Shown here: in pieces, positions 1-9,620 of the stretch
How the letters are laid out: each line of letters starts with the position of its first letter
How positions within the stretch are numbered: position 1 is the first letter of the stretch
NCBI GenBank assembly: GCA_937139365.1
Contig: CAKZPT010000079.1
Coordinates: 26,283 to 90,282 of the forward strand
Length of the DNA: 64,000 bases
Direction: 5' to 3'
Source: an uncultured bacterium
GTDB taxonomy: Bacteria > Verrucomicrobiota > Kiritimatiellia > PWTM01
Position numbers and translations under genes: made by a program
Notes under the pieces: model-generated
Databases searched by the model: none
What the model was told of the DNA's origin: nothing
Seen by the model: the letters and a program-made list of their open reading frames with translations, nothing else

Positions 1-21
1 ATCCAGCCCGCCGCCAAATGA
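1..21 (+). CDS. Possible 3' tail of an upstream gene (partial)
   Basis: The first 21 bases can be read in frame as IQPAAK followed by TGA at 19-21, ten bases before pyrF. This could be the end of a co-directional upstream gene. The piece is too short for any functional statement, and the reading frame is a guess. Confidence 0.25.
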   Translation: MQPAAK

Positions 22-31
22 GGTACCACGC

Positions 32-733
32 ATGCCCCCCGAGCTGATCGTCGCGCTGGATCTGCCCGACCTCGCCGCGATCGGACCGCTTGTGGACCGA
101 CTTCCGGACGGGGTGCGCTGGTACAAGGTCGGCCTCGAGTTGTTCGCCGCAGCCGGCCCCGCGGCGTTGGATCCGTTGCGCGAGCGCGGCCGGCGCGTGT
201 TTCTCGACCTCAAGCTTCACGACATTCCGCGAACGGTCGAACGGGCGGTCCGGTCTGCAGCGGGCCACGGAGTCGGGCTGCTGACCCTACATGCCTCGGG
301 CGGCCCGGCCATGATCGCCGCGGCCGCGCGGGCCGCCCGCGAACTCGGTCCCGAGCGACCGCGCATCGTCGCCGTGACGGTGTTGACCAGCCTCGATGCG
401 GCCGACCTGGCGCGCATCGGCGTCGCTCGGCCGCCCGCGGACCAGGCCGAGGAACTGGCGGCGATGGCCGTGGAGGCCGGCGCGGACGGTGTCGTCTGTT
501 CGGCGCTCGAGGCCGCGCGCCTGCGGGCACGGCTGGGGCCGTCGGCCCTCCTGATCACTCCGGGGATCCGCCTGCCATGCGGAGAGGCGGGCGATCAGAA
601 GCGCGTGGCCACCCCGGCGGCAGCGGCCCGGGCGGGCGCCGACTTCGTCGTCGTTGGCCGGCCGATCCTCGACGCGCCCGACCCGGCCGCCGCGGCGACC
701 GCGGTCCTTGCCGAGCTGCGGGCGACGGGATGA
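32..733 (+). CDS. pyrF: Orotidine 5'-phosphate decarboxylase
   Basis: Cytosolic enzyme that decarboxylates OMP to UMP, the last step of de novo pyrimidine synthesis. The 233-residue length is normal for the bacterial short (group 1) form. The active-site triad D59-K61-D64 lies in [13 protein letters not shown]. The phosphate-binding loops follow as TPGIRL (about 182) and VVGRPI (about 214). GAGGT at 20-24 serves as ribosome binding site for the ATG at 32. Cls follows 25 bases downstream on the same strand. No other pyrimidine gene is in the window. Confidence 0.95.
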   Translation: MPPELIVALDLPDLAAIGPLVDRLPDGVRWYKVGLELFAAAGPAALDPLRERGRRVFLDLKLHDIPRTVERAVRSAAGHGVGLLTLHASGGPAMIAAAARAARELGPERPRIVAVTVLTSLDAADLARIGVARPPADQAEELAAMAVEAGADGVVCSALEAARLRARLGPSALLITPGIRLPCGEAGDQKRVATPAAAARAGADFVVVGRPILDAPDPAAAATAVLAELRATG

Positions 734-758
734 GCCCGCCCCGCAGCCCGCCGGCGCC

Positions 759-2243
759 ATGACCGCAGCGTTCTGGTTCGAGCTGGGCACGGTGGCCCAT
801 TTCCTGGCCGCGGCGGCCGCCTCGATCCACGCGATCCGGCTCAAGCGAGAGGCCAGCTCGGCGCTGCTGTGGCTGTTCCTCATCTGGTCCTTTCCCTTCG
901 CGGGCGCGGCGGTGTACGTCGTGTTCGGGATCGACCGCATTGCCGACCACGCCATGCGCCGCGCGGCCGCGCACGGCGCCTTTTGTGGCGAGCGGGGCGC
1001 GCGCGCCGAGGACCCGCTCGCGATGGCCTACTGGCGACGCGTCCGCGAGGAACAGGCCATAGCGCCGAGCTCGGAGGAGGCCGCGGCGCTCCACCGTGCC
1101 ATGGATGCCCTGCTTCCGGACTTTCCCCTCCTTGGCGGCAACCGGATCGACCTTTTGGTCACCGGCGAGGAGGCCTACCCCCGAATGTTGGACGCCATCC
1201 GCGCGGCGCGGCACCACGTCCACCTCCAGACCTTCATTCTCGCCAACGATCCGGTCGGGCGGCGGTTCATGGATCTGCTGGTCGACAAGGCCTCCGAGGG
1301 CGTCGAGGTGCGGCTCCTGTACGACCGGTTTGGCTCCACGCCCGCGATCGTCACCGGCTTCCTCCGGCGCTACCGCGGACGCCATCCGAACTTGCGGCTC
1401 GCCGGATGGACCCTGGCCCAACCGCTCCGACGGCAGTTTCAGGTGAACCTGCGCAACCACCGCAAGATCCTCGTCGTGGATGGGCGCATCGCGTTCACCG
1501 GGGGCCTCAATCTCTCCGGGGTCAACGCGACGGCCGACGGCCGCCCGCCCGACCGCGATGTTCACTTCGAGGTCCGCGGCCCGGCCGTGCACGAGCTGCA
1601 GTTCTCGTTTTTGAGCGACTGGCATTTTATGACGGCCGAACCGGTGGACCGCCTTCTCCGGGCCGAACTGTTTCCCTCGCTGGTGCCGGAGGGCAGCACG
1701 CCACTCCGGATCGTCAACGGCGGACCGACGCTCGATGGCGAGGTGATGTCCGACGTCGTGTTCCTACTGCTCGCCGCCGCCCGTCGGCGGATCGTGCTGG
1801 TAACCCCCTATTTCGTGCCGCCGCCGGACATTCTTCGCGGCCTGCGCGCCGCCTCGCTCCGCGGCGTCGATGTCCGGTTGCTGGTGCCCCAGGTCAACAA
1901 CCACGTCTACGCCGGCTTGGCGGGCCGGTCGTACTACGGCGCCGTCCTCGCCGCGGGCGGTCGTATTTTCGAGCGAGCCCCGCCGTTCATGCACACCAAG
2001 GCGCTGTTGATCGACGACGGCGTCGCCATGGTCGGCACTGCCAATCTCGATTCGCGCAGCCTGCGGCTGAACTACGAGACGAATCTCGTGGCGATGGACG
2101 CCCGCTTCACGTCGCGGCTGGACGCGGCGATCGGAGAGGAATTCCGGCGCGCACACGAGATCCGGCCGGCGGACTGGGCGGCCCGTCCGGCGCGCCACCA
2201 GCTCCTGGAGCGAGCTTGCGCGCTGCTTTCGCCGATTCTCTAG
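759..2243 (+). CDS. cls: Cardiolipin synthase (phospholipase D family)
   Basis: Membrane enzyme that condenses phosphatidylglycerol molecules into cardiolipin. The start chosen is ATG 759 (MTAAFWFELG), giving 494 residues, the normal length. Longer readings from 654 would overlap pyrF and add a proline/arginine-rich stretch. Two hydrophobic segments near the N-terminus (about 8-22 and 33-56) fit the PLDNc anchor of the family. Both HKD motifs are complete: H234-K236-D241 (HRKILVVD, followed by GGLNLS) and H412-K414-D419 (HTKALLID, followed by GTANLDSRS). It lies 25 bases after pyrF and may be co-transcribed. It converges on apbE. Confidence 0.93.
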   Translation: MTAAFWFELGTVAHFLAAAAASIHAIRLKREASSALLWLFLIWSFPFAGAAVYVVFGIDRIADHAMRRAAAHGAFCGERGARAEDPLAMAYWRRVREEQAIAPSSEEAAALHRAMDALLPDFPLLGGNRIDLLVTGEEAYPRMLDAIRAARHHVHLQTFILANDPVGRRFMDLLVDKASEGVEVRLLYDRFGSTPAIVTGFLRRYRGRHPNLRLAGWTLAQPLRRQFQVNLRNHRKILVVDGRIAFTGGLNLSGVNATADGRPPDRDVHFEVRGPAVHELQFSFLSDWHFMTAEPVDRLLRAELFPSLVPEGSTPLRIVNGGPTLDGEVMSDVVFLLLAAARRRIVLVTPYFVPPPDILRGLRAASLRGVDVRLLVPQVNNHVYAGLAGRSYYGAVLAAGGRIFERAPPFMHTKALLIDDGVAMVGTANLDSRSLRLNYETNLVAMDARFTSRLDAAIGEEFRRAHEIRPADWAARPARHQLLERACALLSPIL

Positions 2244-2338
2244 CGCGAGCAGGCCGCCGCACTCGCCAGATGGGCGCCGATGCCCGGGCGTTCCGCGCCT
2301 GCGCCCCTGCCGGGGCCGGGGCGAAGCGGCCGGGGCGA

Positions 2339-3457
2339 TCAGAGCGGCGACATGGGGGCCAGCGGCTCGAACGACGTTCGCTCGTCGAACCGGCGGCTAC
2401 GGCGGGCTCGAAGCACCGCATCCTCCGGCGGCGCCTCGAGGAAGAGCGCGTCGGCGTCGGGAAACTCCCGCTCCAGCCAGCGCAATCCCTCGTCGGGGCC
2501 GAGGATCAGGAGCACGGTGGACAACCCGTCGGCGGTGACGCAGTCGTCGGCGATCACCGTGACGCTCATTCCCGCACGTGGGACCGCACGGCCGGTCCGG
2601 CCGTCAAAGACGTGGGTGACCGGCCGGCCCGCGGCATCCCGCCGCTGGCGCCGGTAGCCGCCCGAGGTGGCCACGGCCAGGTCGGACACCTGCAGCACGC
2701 CGGCCAGCCGCTCGCCGGGCAGGGTCTCGGCGCGCGGCTGGTCGATGCCGATGCGCCACCGCCGGCCCGCGGCGTTGCGCCCAGCCGCGTACAACTCGCC
2801 GCCGACCTCGACCATGAAATCCCGTGCGCCGAGGGCGCGCAGCCGCGCGGCGATCCGGTCCACGGTCCATCCCTGCGCAACGGCGTTCAGGTCCAGCTCC
2901 ATCCCCTCGCGGCGCTTGATCATCGCCGGCGGCGGTCCCTCGTCGAGAATCCAGTCGCGCCATCCGACCGCCTCGAGGGCACGCGAGAGTTCGACGTCGT
3001 CGGGAGGGCGCGCGGGCGTGTCGGGTCCGAATCCCCAACGGCGCAAAACGGTCCCCAGGGTAGGGTCGAAGGCCCCGCTCGTGCGGGCGGCGAGATCCCG
3101 GGCCAGCGTCGCCACACGGTGGAAGCCGGGCGAGCTTTCGAATCGTTCCCCGGCCGGGGTGCGGTTGAACCGGGCGATTTCGCTGTTGGTGTTCCATAGC
3201 GAAAACGCGCCGTCCGCCTCCGCAAGGGCTTGGTGAACGCCCTCCTCCACGGCTCCGCCGGCGACGCGGGGCGGCACCCGAACCCGCACGTGGTACCACG
3301 TGCCCTGAGCCTCGCCGCTCCACTCCGCCATCCCGCCGGTGGGGGCGTGCCGGCGAAGGGACCACACGGTCGCGCCGAGCACGGTGGACGCCACCAGGAG
3401 CGTGCGCCAGAGGTCGAATCGGCGCGGCTGGACAAGGCGCGGGCGGGCGTCGGGCAT
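2339..3457 (-). CDS. apbE: FAD:protein FMN transferase ApbE (flavin transferase for NQR)
   Basis: The 372-residue protein has an N-terminal hydrophobic anchor (about 18-34) and then the ApbE fold: ELDLNAVAQGW, VEVGGELYAAG, THVFDGRTG and TADGLST, the last matching the family TADALAT metal/FAD site. ApbE proteins split FAD and attach FMN through a phosphoester to Thr in SGAT motifs. That substrate is present in NqrB and NqrC of the same operon. It is the last gene, 10 bases after nqrF, so it very probably matures this NQR. The N-terminus looks like a membrane anchor with no lipobox, unlike many ApbE lipoproteins. Confidence 0.93.
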   Translation of the reverse strand: MPDARPRLVQPRRFDLWRTLLVASTVLGATVWSLRRHAPTGGMAEWSGEAQGTWYHVRVRVPPRVAGGAVEEGVHQALAEADGAFSLWNTNSEIARFNRTPAGERFESSPGFHRVATLARDLAARTSGAFDPTLGTVLRRWGFGPDTPARPPDDVELSRALEAVGWRDWILDEGPPPAMIKRREGMELDLNAVAQGWTVDRIAARLRALGARDFMVEVGGELYAAGRNAAGRRWRIGIDQPRAETLPGERLAGVLQVSDLAVATSGGYRRQRRDAAGRPVTHVFDGRTGRAVPRAGMSVTVIADDCVTADGLSTVLLILGPDEGLRWLEREFPDADALFLEAPPEDAVLRARRSRRFDERTSFEPLAPMSPL

Positions 3458-3467
3458 CCGGACCGCC

Positions 3468-4703
3468 TCACCCGAACTCGTCGTAGGCGATCATGTCCTT
3501 TTCGACGCCGAGGTCGAACAGCATCCGGTTGACCGCCGCGATCATCATCGGCGGGCCGCAAAGATAGTACTCGATCTCCGTCGGGTCGGGGTGGTCCTTC
3601 AGATAAAGATCGTAGACGACCTTGTGGATGAACCCGGTCGGCCCGTCCCAGCGGTCCTCCGGCAGCGGCTCGCTCAGTGCGACCGTGTAGCGGAAGTTGG
3701 GAAACTGCGCGGCGATCGCGCGGAAATCCTCGTCGTAGAACATCTCGCGGCGGGACCGGGCGCCGTACCAGAAGCTGACCTTCCGCGCGGTACGGCGGGT
3801 CAGGAACAGGTCGAAGATGTGGCTGCGCATCGGCGCCATGCCCGCGCCGCCGCCGATGTAGAGCATCTCCCGCTCCGTCTCCTTCGCGAAGAACTCCCCG
3901 TAGGGACCGCTGAGCATGACCTTGTCACCGGGTTTGAGGCTGAACATGTACGTCGAGGCCAGGCCAGGCTGAACGCCGGGCATCCCAGGGGGCGGGGTCG
4001 CGATCCGGACGTTCAGCATGACGATCCCGGACTCGGCGGGGTGGTTGGCCATCGAATAGGCGCGGAAAATCGGCTCCGGATTGGTCGCCGTAAGAGCCCA
4101 GAGGCCGTACTTGTCCCACGCGTCGCGGAAGCGCTCGTCAATGTCGAACGATCGGAACGAGAGGTCGCGGTAGGGGGGGATGTCGATCTGGATGTAGCCG
4201 CCGGCCCGGAAGTTCAGTGTCATGCCCGGTGGCAGATCGAGGACCAGCTCCTTGATGAACGTGGCGACGTTCCGGTTGGAGCGGACGGTCGCCTCGAACT
4301 TCCGGATCTCGAGGACCTCGGCCGGCACCCGGATGCGCAGGTCGCGTTTGACCCTCAACTGGCAGGCGAGCCGCCACCCCTCGCGGGCCATCGCGCGCGA
4401 GATGTGGCCGGCCTCGGTCGGCAGCAGCTCACCCCCGCCCTCGGTGACGATGCACTTGCACATCGCGCAGGTGCCGCCGCCGCCGCAGGCGGAGGGAAGG
4501 AAAATCTTCTGCGCGGCCAGCGCGGACAGCAGCGTCGGCCCGGAGTCCACCGTCAGACGCTTCTGGCCGTCGTTGACGTCAATCGTCACCGGCCCCGAGG
4601 GCACCAGACGGCGCGAGGCGGCGTTGAGTCCGGCGACGAACAAGAGAATGAGGCCGGTGAACACGGCCGCGCTGACGGCCATCAGCAGAATCAATTCGCC
4701 CAT
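3468..4703 (-). CDS. nqrF: Na+-translocating NADH:quinone reductase subunit F
   Basis: NADH-oxidising entry subunit of the sodium pump, 411 residues. One N-terminal membrane helix (about 3-25) anchors the protein. A plant-type ferredoxin domain follows with 2Fe-2S ligands C73, C79, C82 and C114. The C-terminal part is a ferredoxin-NADP reductase module: FAD motif RAYSMAN and nucleotide loop [14 protein letters not shown]. It is sixth in nqrABCDEF, 12 bases after nqrE and 10 before apbE, so subunit order and spacing are canonical. There is no sign of truncation. Confidence 0.97.
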   Translation of the reverse strand: MGELILLMAVSAAVFTGLILLFVAGLNAASRRLVPSGPVTIDVNDGQKRLTVDSGPTLLSALAAQKIFLPSACGGGGTCAMCKCIVTEGGGELLPTEAGHISRAMAREGWRLACQLRVKRDLRIRVPAEVLEIRKFEATVRSNRNVATFIKELVLDLPPGMTLNFRAGGYIQIDIPPYRDLSFRSFDIDERFRDAWDKYGLWALTATNPEPIFRAYSMANHPAESGIVMLNVRIATPPPGMPGVQPGLASTYMFSLKPGDKVMLSGPYGEFFAKETEREMLYIGGGAGMAPMRSHIFDLFLTRRTARKVSFWYGARSRREMFYDEDFRAIAAQFPNFRYTVALSEPLPEDRWDGPTGFIHKVVYDLYLKDHPDPTEIEYYLCGPPMMIAAVNRMLFDLGVEKDMIAYDEFG

Positions 4704-4715
4704 CGCCGTTCCGCC

Positions 4716-5330
4716 CTAGAGCTGGATGCCCGAGAAGATCATAAACGTCATCGCCATCAGGCCGGTCATGATCATGGTGATGCCGAGGCCGCGCAGCCCC
4801 GGCGGCACGTTCGAGTACCGGAGCTTGCGCCGGATCGCCCCCATCGCGACGATCGCCAGCGCCCACCCCGCCCCCGACGCCACGCCGAACACCGCGGCCT
4901 GCGCCGCGCCGTAGTTGCGCTCGACCATGAACAGCGACCCGCCGAGGATCGCGCAGTTCACCGTGATCAGCGGCAGGAAAATCCCCAGCGACTGATAAAG
5001 CCTCGGAAAGAACCGGTCCAGCGTCATCTCCACCAACTGGACCATCGAGGCGATCGTCGCGATGAAGACGATGAACGTCAGGAAGGACAAGTCCAGCGCC
5101 GCCAAGGCCGGCACGCCCGTCCAGGCCAGAGCCCCCGGCGCCAGAAAGACGCGGCGCAGCGCCCAGTTGACCGGCACGGTAATGGACTGGACGAAGATCA
5201 CGGCCACCCCCAGCCCGATCGCGGTCTCCATCCGCTTCGAGATCGCCAGAAACGAGCACATCCCGAGGAAGGAGGAGAGCAGGATGTTTTCGATGAAGAT
5301 GGACTTGATCGCGAGGCTGAGCAGCTCCAT
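4716..5330 (-). CDS. nqrE: Na+-translocating NADH:quinone reductase subunit E
   Basis: Integral membrane subunit of 204 residues with six predicted helices, beginning [19 protein letters not shown]. The conserved segments [12 protein letters not shown] and NCAILGG carry the cysteines that, in NQR structures, hold the intramembrane iron centre shared with NqrD. It forms an inverted-topology pair with NqrD and is homologous to RnfA. The gene sits 13 bases after nqrD and 12 before nqrF. Confidence 0.96.
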   Translation of the reverse strand: MELLSLAIKSIFIENILLSSFLGMCSFLAISKRMETAIGLGVAVIFVQSITVPVNWALRRVFLAPGALAWTGVPALAALDLSFLTFIVFIATIASMVQLVEMTLDRFFPRLYQSLGIFLPLITVNCAILGGSLFMVERNYGAAQAAVFGVASGAGWALAIVAMGAIRRKLRYSNVPPGLRGLGITMIMTGLMAMTFMIFSGIQL

Positions 5331-5343
5331 GGCTCGGGTCTCC

Positions 5344-5961
5344 TCAGGCCGTCTCGTAATGGCGGATCAACGTCCGCTGGGCCCAGATCAGGAGCCCCAG
5401 CACGATGAACGCGCCGGGCGCCAGCAACAGAAGCCCGTTGTTGACGTAGCCGTGCCGGTAGAGCGCCGCCGGAACGACGGCGTGGCCGAACAGCCGACCC
5501 GACCCCAGAAGCTCCCGCACCGTCGCGACGGCCACCAGCACAGCGCCGTACCCTAGGCCGTTGCCGAGCCCGTCGAGGACCGATGGGATCGGCGGGTTTT
5601 TCAGCGCGAACGCCTCCAGCCGCCCCATCACGATGCAGTTGGTGATGATCAGCCCCACGAACACGCTGAGCTGGCGGCTGATGTCGAACAGGTACGCCCG
5701 TAGAAACTGGTCGGCGAGGATGACCAGGGTCGAGACCACGACCATCTCGACGATCATCCGAATGCGGGAGGGCACCGAGTTGCGGATCAGCGAGATCACC
5801 AGGTTCGAGCCGGTCGTCACCACGGTCAGCGCCAGCGCCATCACGACCGCGGTCTCGAGCTTCACCGTCACCGCCAGCGCCGAACAGATGCCGAGGATCT
5901 GGATCGTGATTGGGTTGGATTCGGACAGCGGATCTTTGAGGGGTTTCCAGAACGTGGCCAT
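5344..5961 (-). CDS. nqrD: Na+-translocating NADH:quinone reductase subunit D
   Basis: Integral membrane subunit, 205 residues from the ATG at 5961 ([20 protein letters not shown]), homologous to RnfE. An upstream ATG at 5970 overlaps the nqrC stop as ATGA. However, the purine run AAGGGGGG ends right at that ATG, whereas it is nine bases from 5961, so 5961 was chosen. Conserved features include ICSALAVT and TNCIVMGR; the Cys in these segments belong to the NqrD/NqrE iron site. Five bases separate it from nqrC. Confidence 0.95.
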   Translation of the reverse strand: MATFWKPLKDPLSESNPITIQILGICSALAVTVKLETAVVMALALTVVTTGSNLVISLIRNSVPSRIRMIVEMVVVSTLVILADQFLRAYLFDISRQLSVFVGLIITNCIVMGRLEAFALKNPPIPSVLDGLGNGLGYGAVLVAVATVRELLGSGRLFGHAVVPAALYRHGYVNNGLLLLAPGAFIVLGLLIWAQRTLIRHYETA

Positions 5962-5966
5962 GGCCC

Positions 5967-6677
5967 TCATCCCCCCTTGCCCATCGCCCGAAGGTACGGC
6001 GCATAGGCCTCGAGCGAACGGTTCAGAAACGACATCACCCCGCGGCCGGTCAGCGTCGCTCCGCTGATGCCGTCCACCACCACCCGCGACGCGTCGTCGG
6101 CCGCCCCAGGCGACGCGGCGCCCTTCGCGATGACGATCGGCCGGAGATGGTCGCCGTCGCGGATGCGTCGGCCCCGGAACTGCTCCTGAAACCACGGCTG
6201 CTCGATCTCGCCGCCCAGCCCCGGCGTCTCGCCGTGCCGGTAGAACGTTAACCCGACGATCTCCGAGAGCGTCGCGTCCAGCGCCAGGTAGCCGTAGATC
6301 GTGGACCAGAGCCCTTTGCCCGAGACCGGGAACGCATGGCGGGCGGGTCGTCCGTCCTCGATCCACTGGAACACCGGCAACGCCGGCGAGCCGGCCGCGG
6401 GCGCGGAGGTCGTGACCGTGCCAGCGGCCGGGTCGAACCAGACCTCCCGGACGCTGTGCGCATACAGGGCGTTTACCTGCGCCGCGGGCAGACGCCGGCC
6501 GCGTCCGTCCGTTACGGCCGCCCCCAACGCCTTCAAGACGTTGAACCGCCGGTCCAGTTCGGACATCCGCTCCTGGCGGGCTCGGAGGCCGGCGCTGGCG
6601 CCGGCCAGCAGGGCGCTGGCCGCCAGGCAGACCGCGCCGGCATACGCCAGCACATACCCCTCGCCCGACCTAGGCAC
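5967..6677 (-). CDS. nqrC: Na+-translocating NADH:quinone reductase subunit C
   Basis: Periplasm-facing flavoprotein subunit. The GTG at 6677 was chosen (236 residues, [13 protein letters not shown]...) because GGAGAGGGGG lies nine bases upstream and family members begin a few residues before the single N-terminal helix. The ATG at 6716 would add 13 residues and overlap nqrB by 47 bases. The FMN-binding domain ends in [13 protein letters not shown]; the Thr of SGAT (about residue 208) is the expected covalent FMN site made by ApbE. The start overlaps the nqrB stop by eight bases. Confidence 0.94.
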   Translation of the reverse strand: MPRSGEGYVLAYAGAVCLAASALLAGASAGLRARQERMSELDRRFNVLKALGAAVTDGRGRRLPAAQVNALYAHSVREVWFDPAAGTVTTSAPAAGSPALPVFQWIEDGRPARHAFPVSGKGLWSTIYGYLALDATLSEIVGLTFYRHGETPGLGGEIEQPWFQEQFRGRRIRDGDHLRPIVIAKGAASPGAADDASRVVVDGISGATLTGRGVMSFLNRSLEAYAPYLRAMGKGG

Positions 6678-7878
6678 GGCGCCCCCTCTCCAGGTAACGC
6701 GCTCGGTTCGCGACATGCGCGCGCAGGACCGCGTAGTCGATCAGCGGGGCCATCGCATTCATGAAAAGGATCGCCAGCATGTTCCCCGCCGTATAGGCAG
6801 GGTTGAAGAGGCGCACCACCACCGTCAGCGCCCCGATCAGGAACCCGTAGATCCACTTGCCCTCGTTCGTCGCTGCGGCGGACACCGGATCAGTGGCCAT
6901 GAACACTATGCCGAACAGCGCGCCTCCCATCACCATCTCGTACCAGAACGGCAGCGCGAGGATGGGATAGGCCTGCAGGGTTCCGGCGGGCAGGAGGTTG
7001 ATCGACCCCGCGGTCAGCGCCAGCCCCAGCAGGCCGCCGACGATGATCCGCCACGAGCCGACGCCGGTGACGAGCAGCACCGCCATGCCGAGCAGCACCG
7101 CCACCGCCGACGTCTCCCCGAGACTGCCCGGTTCCAGCCCCAACGTCATCGACCGCAGCGTGTGCCCCGCTTCGGCGAGGTGGGCGACGATGTCCACCCC
7201 CGCCGGCGCGCTCTTGGCCACCGCCAAGGCCGTCGCCCCGCTGACCCCCTCGGCCAGCCCATGCCCGGCCGGGGCCGCGATCCATACGGCGTCGCCGGAC
7301 ATCTGTGCCGGATAGGCAAAATAGAGGAAGGCCCGCGAGGCCAGCGCCGGGTTGAGGACGTTGAACCCGACCCCGCCGAAAATCTCCTTCGCAACGACCA
7401 CCCCGAACGTGATGCCCGCGGCCACCTGCCACAAGGGAATCGTCGGCGGCAGCGTCAGCGGAAAGAGGATCCCCGTAATCAGGAAGCCCTCGTTGATCTC
7501 GTGCTTCCGCACGGCGGCGAACAGCACCTCCCAGAAGCCGCCGACCGCGTAGGAGGTCACGATGATCGGCACCACCAGCCGGGCACCTCGCAGCAGGTGC
7601 GCCCACAACGGCGCCTCCGCCATCCCCGCCGCCCGGTGGTACTGGAAACCCGCGTTGTACATGCCGAACAGGATGCACGGGATTAGCGCGTAGAAGACGG
7701 TGATCATGTACCGCTTCATGTCCAGTGCATCCCGCACGTGCGGAGGACCGGAAGTCGTCGTCGCGGGCGTGAAGACAAAGGTCTCCAGCGCCTCGTACAC
7801 CGGCCACAGCGGCCGCAACGGCCCGCCCTCCTCGAACTTCGGGCGGAGCTTCTCGAAGCTTCGCAGCAGCGGGTGCAT
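6670..7878 (-). CDS. nqrB: Na+-translocating NADH:quinone reductase subunit B
   Basis: Large membrane subunit of 402 residues, homologous to RnfD, carrying covalent FMN and part of the Na+ path. The flavinylation motif S213-G214-A215-T216 is intact within GVSGATALAV. Many hydrophobic helices follow the soluble N-terminus (MHPLLRSFEKLRPKFEEGG). The conserved ITGILFPLTLPPTIPLW and GFNVLNPALASRAFLYF blocks match NqrB well. It begins three bases after the nqrA stop. Confidence 0.96.
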   Translation of the reverse strand: MHPLLRSFEKLRPKFEEGGPLRPLWPVYEALETFVFTPATTTSGPPHVRDALDMKRYMITVFYALIPCILFGMYNAGFQYHRAAGMAEAPLWAHLLRGARLVVPIIVTSYAVGGFWEVLFAAVRKHEINEGFLITGILFPLTLPPTIPLWQVAAGITFGVVVAKEIFGGVGFNVLNPALASRAFLYFAYPAQMSGDAVWIAAPAGHGLAEGVSGATALAVAKSAPAGVDIVAHLAEAGHTLRSMTLGLEPGSLGETSAVAVLLGMAVLLVTGVGSWRIIVGGLLGLALTAGSINLLPAGTLQAYPILALPFWYEMVMGGALFGIVFMATDPVSAAATNEGKWIYGFLIGALTVVVRLFNPAYTAGNMLAILFMNAMAPLIDYAVLRAHVANRARYLERGRRA

Positions 7879-7881
7879 GGA

Positions 7882-9276
7882 TCAGAGCCCCTCCGCCTCG
7901 GCCATCGCCAACCCTTCGCGGATGATCCCGACGAGGTCCATCTTGGAAGGACACGCGAAGGCCGCCAGCGCCACATCCTCCGGCTCCAGCTCCAGTATCC
8001 CCAGTTGAATCGCCTCCTCCCAGTCGCGCGCCAACACCGCCCGGATCAGAAAATCGAGGCGGATGCGCATCGGCAGATACCGGTCGTACAGTCCCGTGGC
8101 GACCATCGCCCGGGGCGCCCCCTGAAGGCTCGTACCCAGCGGCCACGCCCCACCTCGCCGCCACGCCGACACAAACGTCTGAGAAAAACTGAAGCGCCCA
8201 TCGAGGGGATTGGCCCAGGCCAACAGGTGCCGCTCCCGGTCCTCCGGCAGCACCGTCACCGACGAGGCCCATGGCGGCAAAAAACCATCCGGCGCCACCG
8301 CCGTGCCTGACAGCGCATCTCCAGCGACCACTCTCATCTCCCCCGCAGCCAGCCGCGCCGGTAACCAGGCGGACAAGGCCACGCCCCACGGCACCCGATA
8401 GTGACACGCCCGGCCCTCCGCCACCCCCGGCCCGCCCAGCGCAACCAGTCGCCAGCCCGGCATCGCCCCCTCCAGCAGAAACTTGCCGATCAAGGCCAGA
8501 TCCGCCAGCCGAACCGTCCACACATGCTCCCCCGGCCGGATGGGATCGAGGTGATGAATATGCACCCCCGAGTTTCCCGAAGGATGCGGCCCCGAAAACC
8601 TGGCCAGCGTCACGCCCCCCGCCCCGGCGATCCGCTGCGGGAGATCCCGGCCCGAACCGGCGCACAAATACACCGGACCGGCCGTCAGACGCCGCAGCGC
8701 CGCCAATCCCGTCGCGATCGCGTCGGTTTCCTGCGAGGCGATCAGCAGCGGATCGGCCTGAAATGGGGCTGTCGCCATCGCATTGACGAAGATGGACTTC
8801 GGCTTCGAGTCACGCCTGGGCATTCTCGAAAATGGCCGCTCGACGATCAATGAAAGCATCCCGGAGGAGCGCAGCCGGCCGAGAATCTCATCGCCAGGCA
8901 TCCGCTCCAACTCCCCCGCCGTCGCCTTTGCAAAAGGCTCGACCTCATCGGCTCCGTCCGGTTCCACAACCACCCGCTGGAGGATCCTGCGCGGCCCAAA
9001 GTCGATCGAACGCACCCAGCCCGCCACCGGCGAACACAGCCGGAAGTCAGGGTCACGCTTGTCGTACACCAGCGGCGTTCCCCGCCGGATCCGGTCGCCT
9101 ACCGCCACCATCGGGCGCGGCTTCATGCCCCTCACCCAGAGCGGCTGAACCGCAACCGGACCCGAAACGGGCTCCGCCGCGACGGAGGCTTCGGGCGCGC
9201 CAGACAACGGCACGTCGCGTCCGCGACGGATCACGAACAGGGGCTCACTGCCCGAAATCTTGCGCTGTGCTCCCAT
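7882..9276 (-). CDS. nqrA: Na+-translocating NADH:quinone reductase subunit A
   Basis: First subunit of the pump, a peripheral quinone-associated protein with barrel-sandwich and Rnf C-like folds. The ATG at 9276 (MGAQRKISGSEPLFVIRRG) gives 464 residues. Homologues start close to the IRRG-DVPLSG block, so the upstream ATG at 9336 is unlikely. No Shine-Dalgarno precedes 9276. The promoter at 9293-9320 would place the transcript start only about ten bases upstream, so initiation may be nearly leaderless. A GTG at the V of VIRRG is a weaker alternative. It leads the seven-gene nqr-apbE operon. Confidence 0.94.
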   Translation of the reverse strand: MGAQRKISGSEPLFVIRRGRDVPLSGAPEASVAAEPVSGPVAVQPLWVRGMKPRPMVAVGDRIRRGTPLVYDKRDPDFRLCSPVAGWVRSIDFGPRRILQRVVVEPDGADEVEPFAKATAGELERMPGDEILGRLRSSGMLSLIVERPFSRMPRRDSKPKSIFVNAMATAPFQADPLLIASQETDAIATGLAALRRLTAGPVYLCAGSGRDLPQRIAGAGGVTLARFSGPHPSGNSGVHIHHLDPIRPGEHVWTVRLADLALIGKFLLEGAMPGWRLVALGGPGVAEGRACHYRVPWGVALSAWLPARLAAGEMRVVAGDALSGTAVAPDGFLPPWASSVTVLPEDRERHLLAWANPLDGRFSFSQTFVSAWRRGGAWPLGTSLQGAPRAMVATGLYDRYLPMRIRLDFLIRAVLARDWEEAIQLGILELEPEDVALAAFACPSKMDLVGIIREGLAMAEAEGL

Positions 9277-9292
9277 GAACCGAAGACGCGAC

Positions 9293-9320
9293 AATATATC
9301 CACGCGGTTCGGCCCGTCAA
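9293..9320 (-). promoter_or_regulatory. Sigma-70-type promoter of the nqr-apbE operon
   Basis: On the minus strand TTGACG (9320-9315) is followed after 16 bases by TATATT (9298-9293). Each box matches the consensus at five of six positions. Transcription would start near 9286, about ten bases before the nqrA ATG. Confidence 0.6.
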
Positions 9321-9329
9321 CGTATGCAG

Positions 9330-9346
9330 GTGGCAAGAGATGCCAC
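9330..9346. repeat. Inverted repeat upstream of the nqr promoter
   Basis: GTGGCA-AGAGA-TGCCAC is a perfect 6-bp inverted repeat about ten bases upstream of the -35 box of the nqr promoter. The position would suit an activator or repressor site, but no regulator is identified. Confidence 0.35.
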
Positions 9347-9620
9347 GCAGTGACGCGAATAACCGCGCATCGTCACAAAAAACCGCCTCGGCAGATCTGT
9401 TTCGTGGGCCGTGCAACTGAGGTCCGTCTCCGTCGAGTGGCCGGAATGATAGGTTGCAGATGCGGCACGGACGTCACAAATTCGGGGCAGCCATCGTTCA
9501 TGAATTGGCGACCATTTAAGATTCCGGTTCTCCGAAAGATGGGGCCGGCTGGAGGCGGCTGGGCCCCCGGCACAATTGACAAACAGGGTCGAATGCATGC
9601 GGCCATTCGACGTGCCATGA
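9347..9620. other. Intergenic stretch with no recognised gene
   Basis: This less GC-rich stretch lies between the divergent nqr operon and the broken glycoside hydrolase. Short open frames cross it on both strands, but none has family features, a ribosome binding site or sensible codon use. The missing promoter and start codon of the decayed gene may have been here. Confidence 0.5.

Noticed and set aside
555..1625. Long open frame (356 codons) on the minus strand across cls
   Set aside because: Antisense shadow of a GC-rich gene; no family motif, and cls on the plus strand has both HKD motifs.
3339..5408. 689-codon plus-strand open frame across apbE, nqrF and nqrE
   Set aside because: Rich in Arg/His/Asp/Gln typical of antisense GC3 bias; the minus-strand genes are unmistakable.
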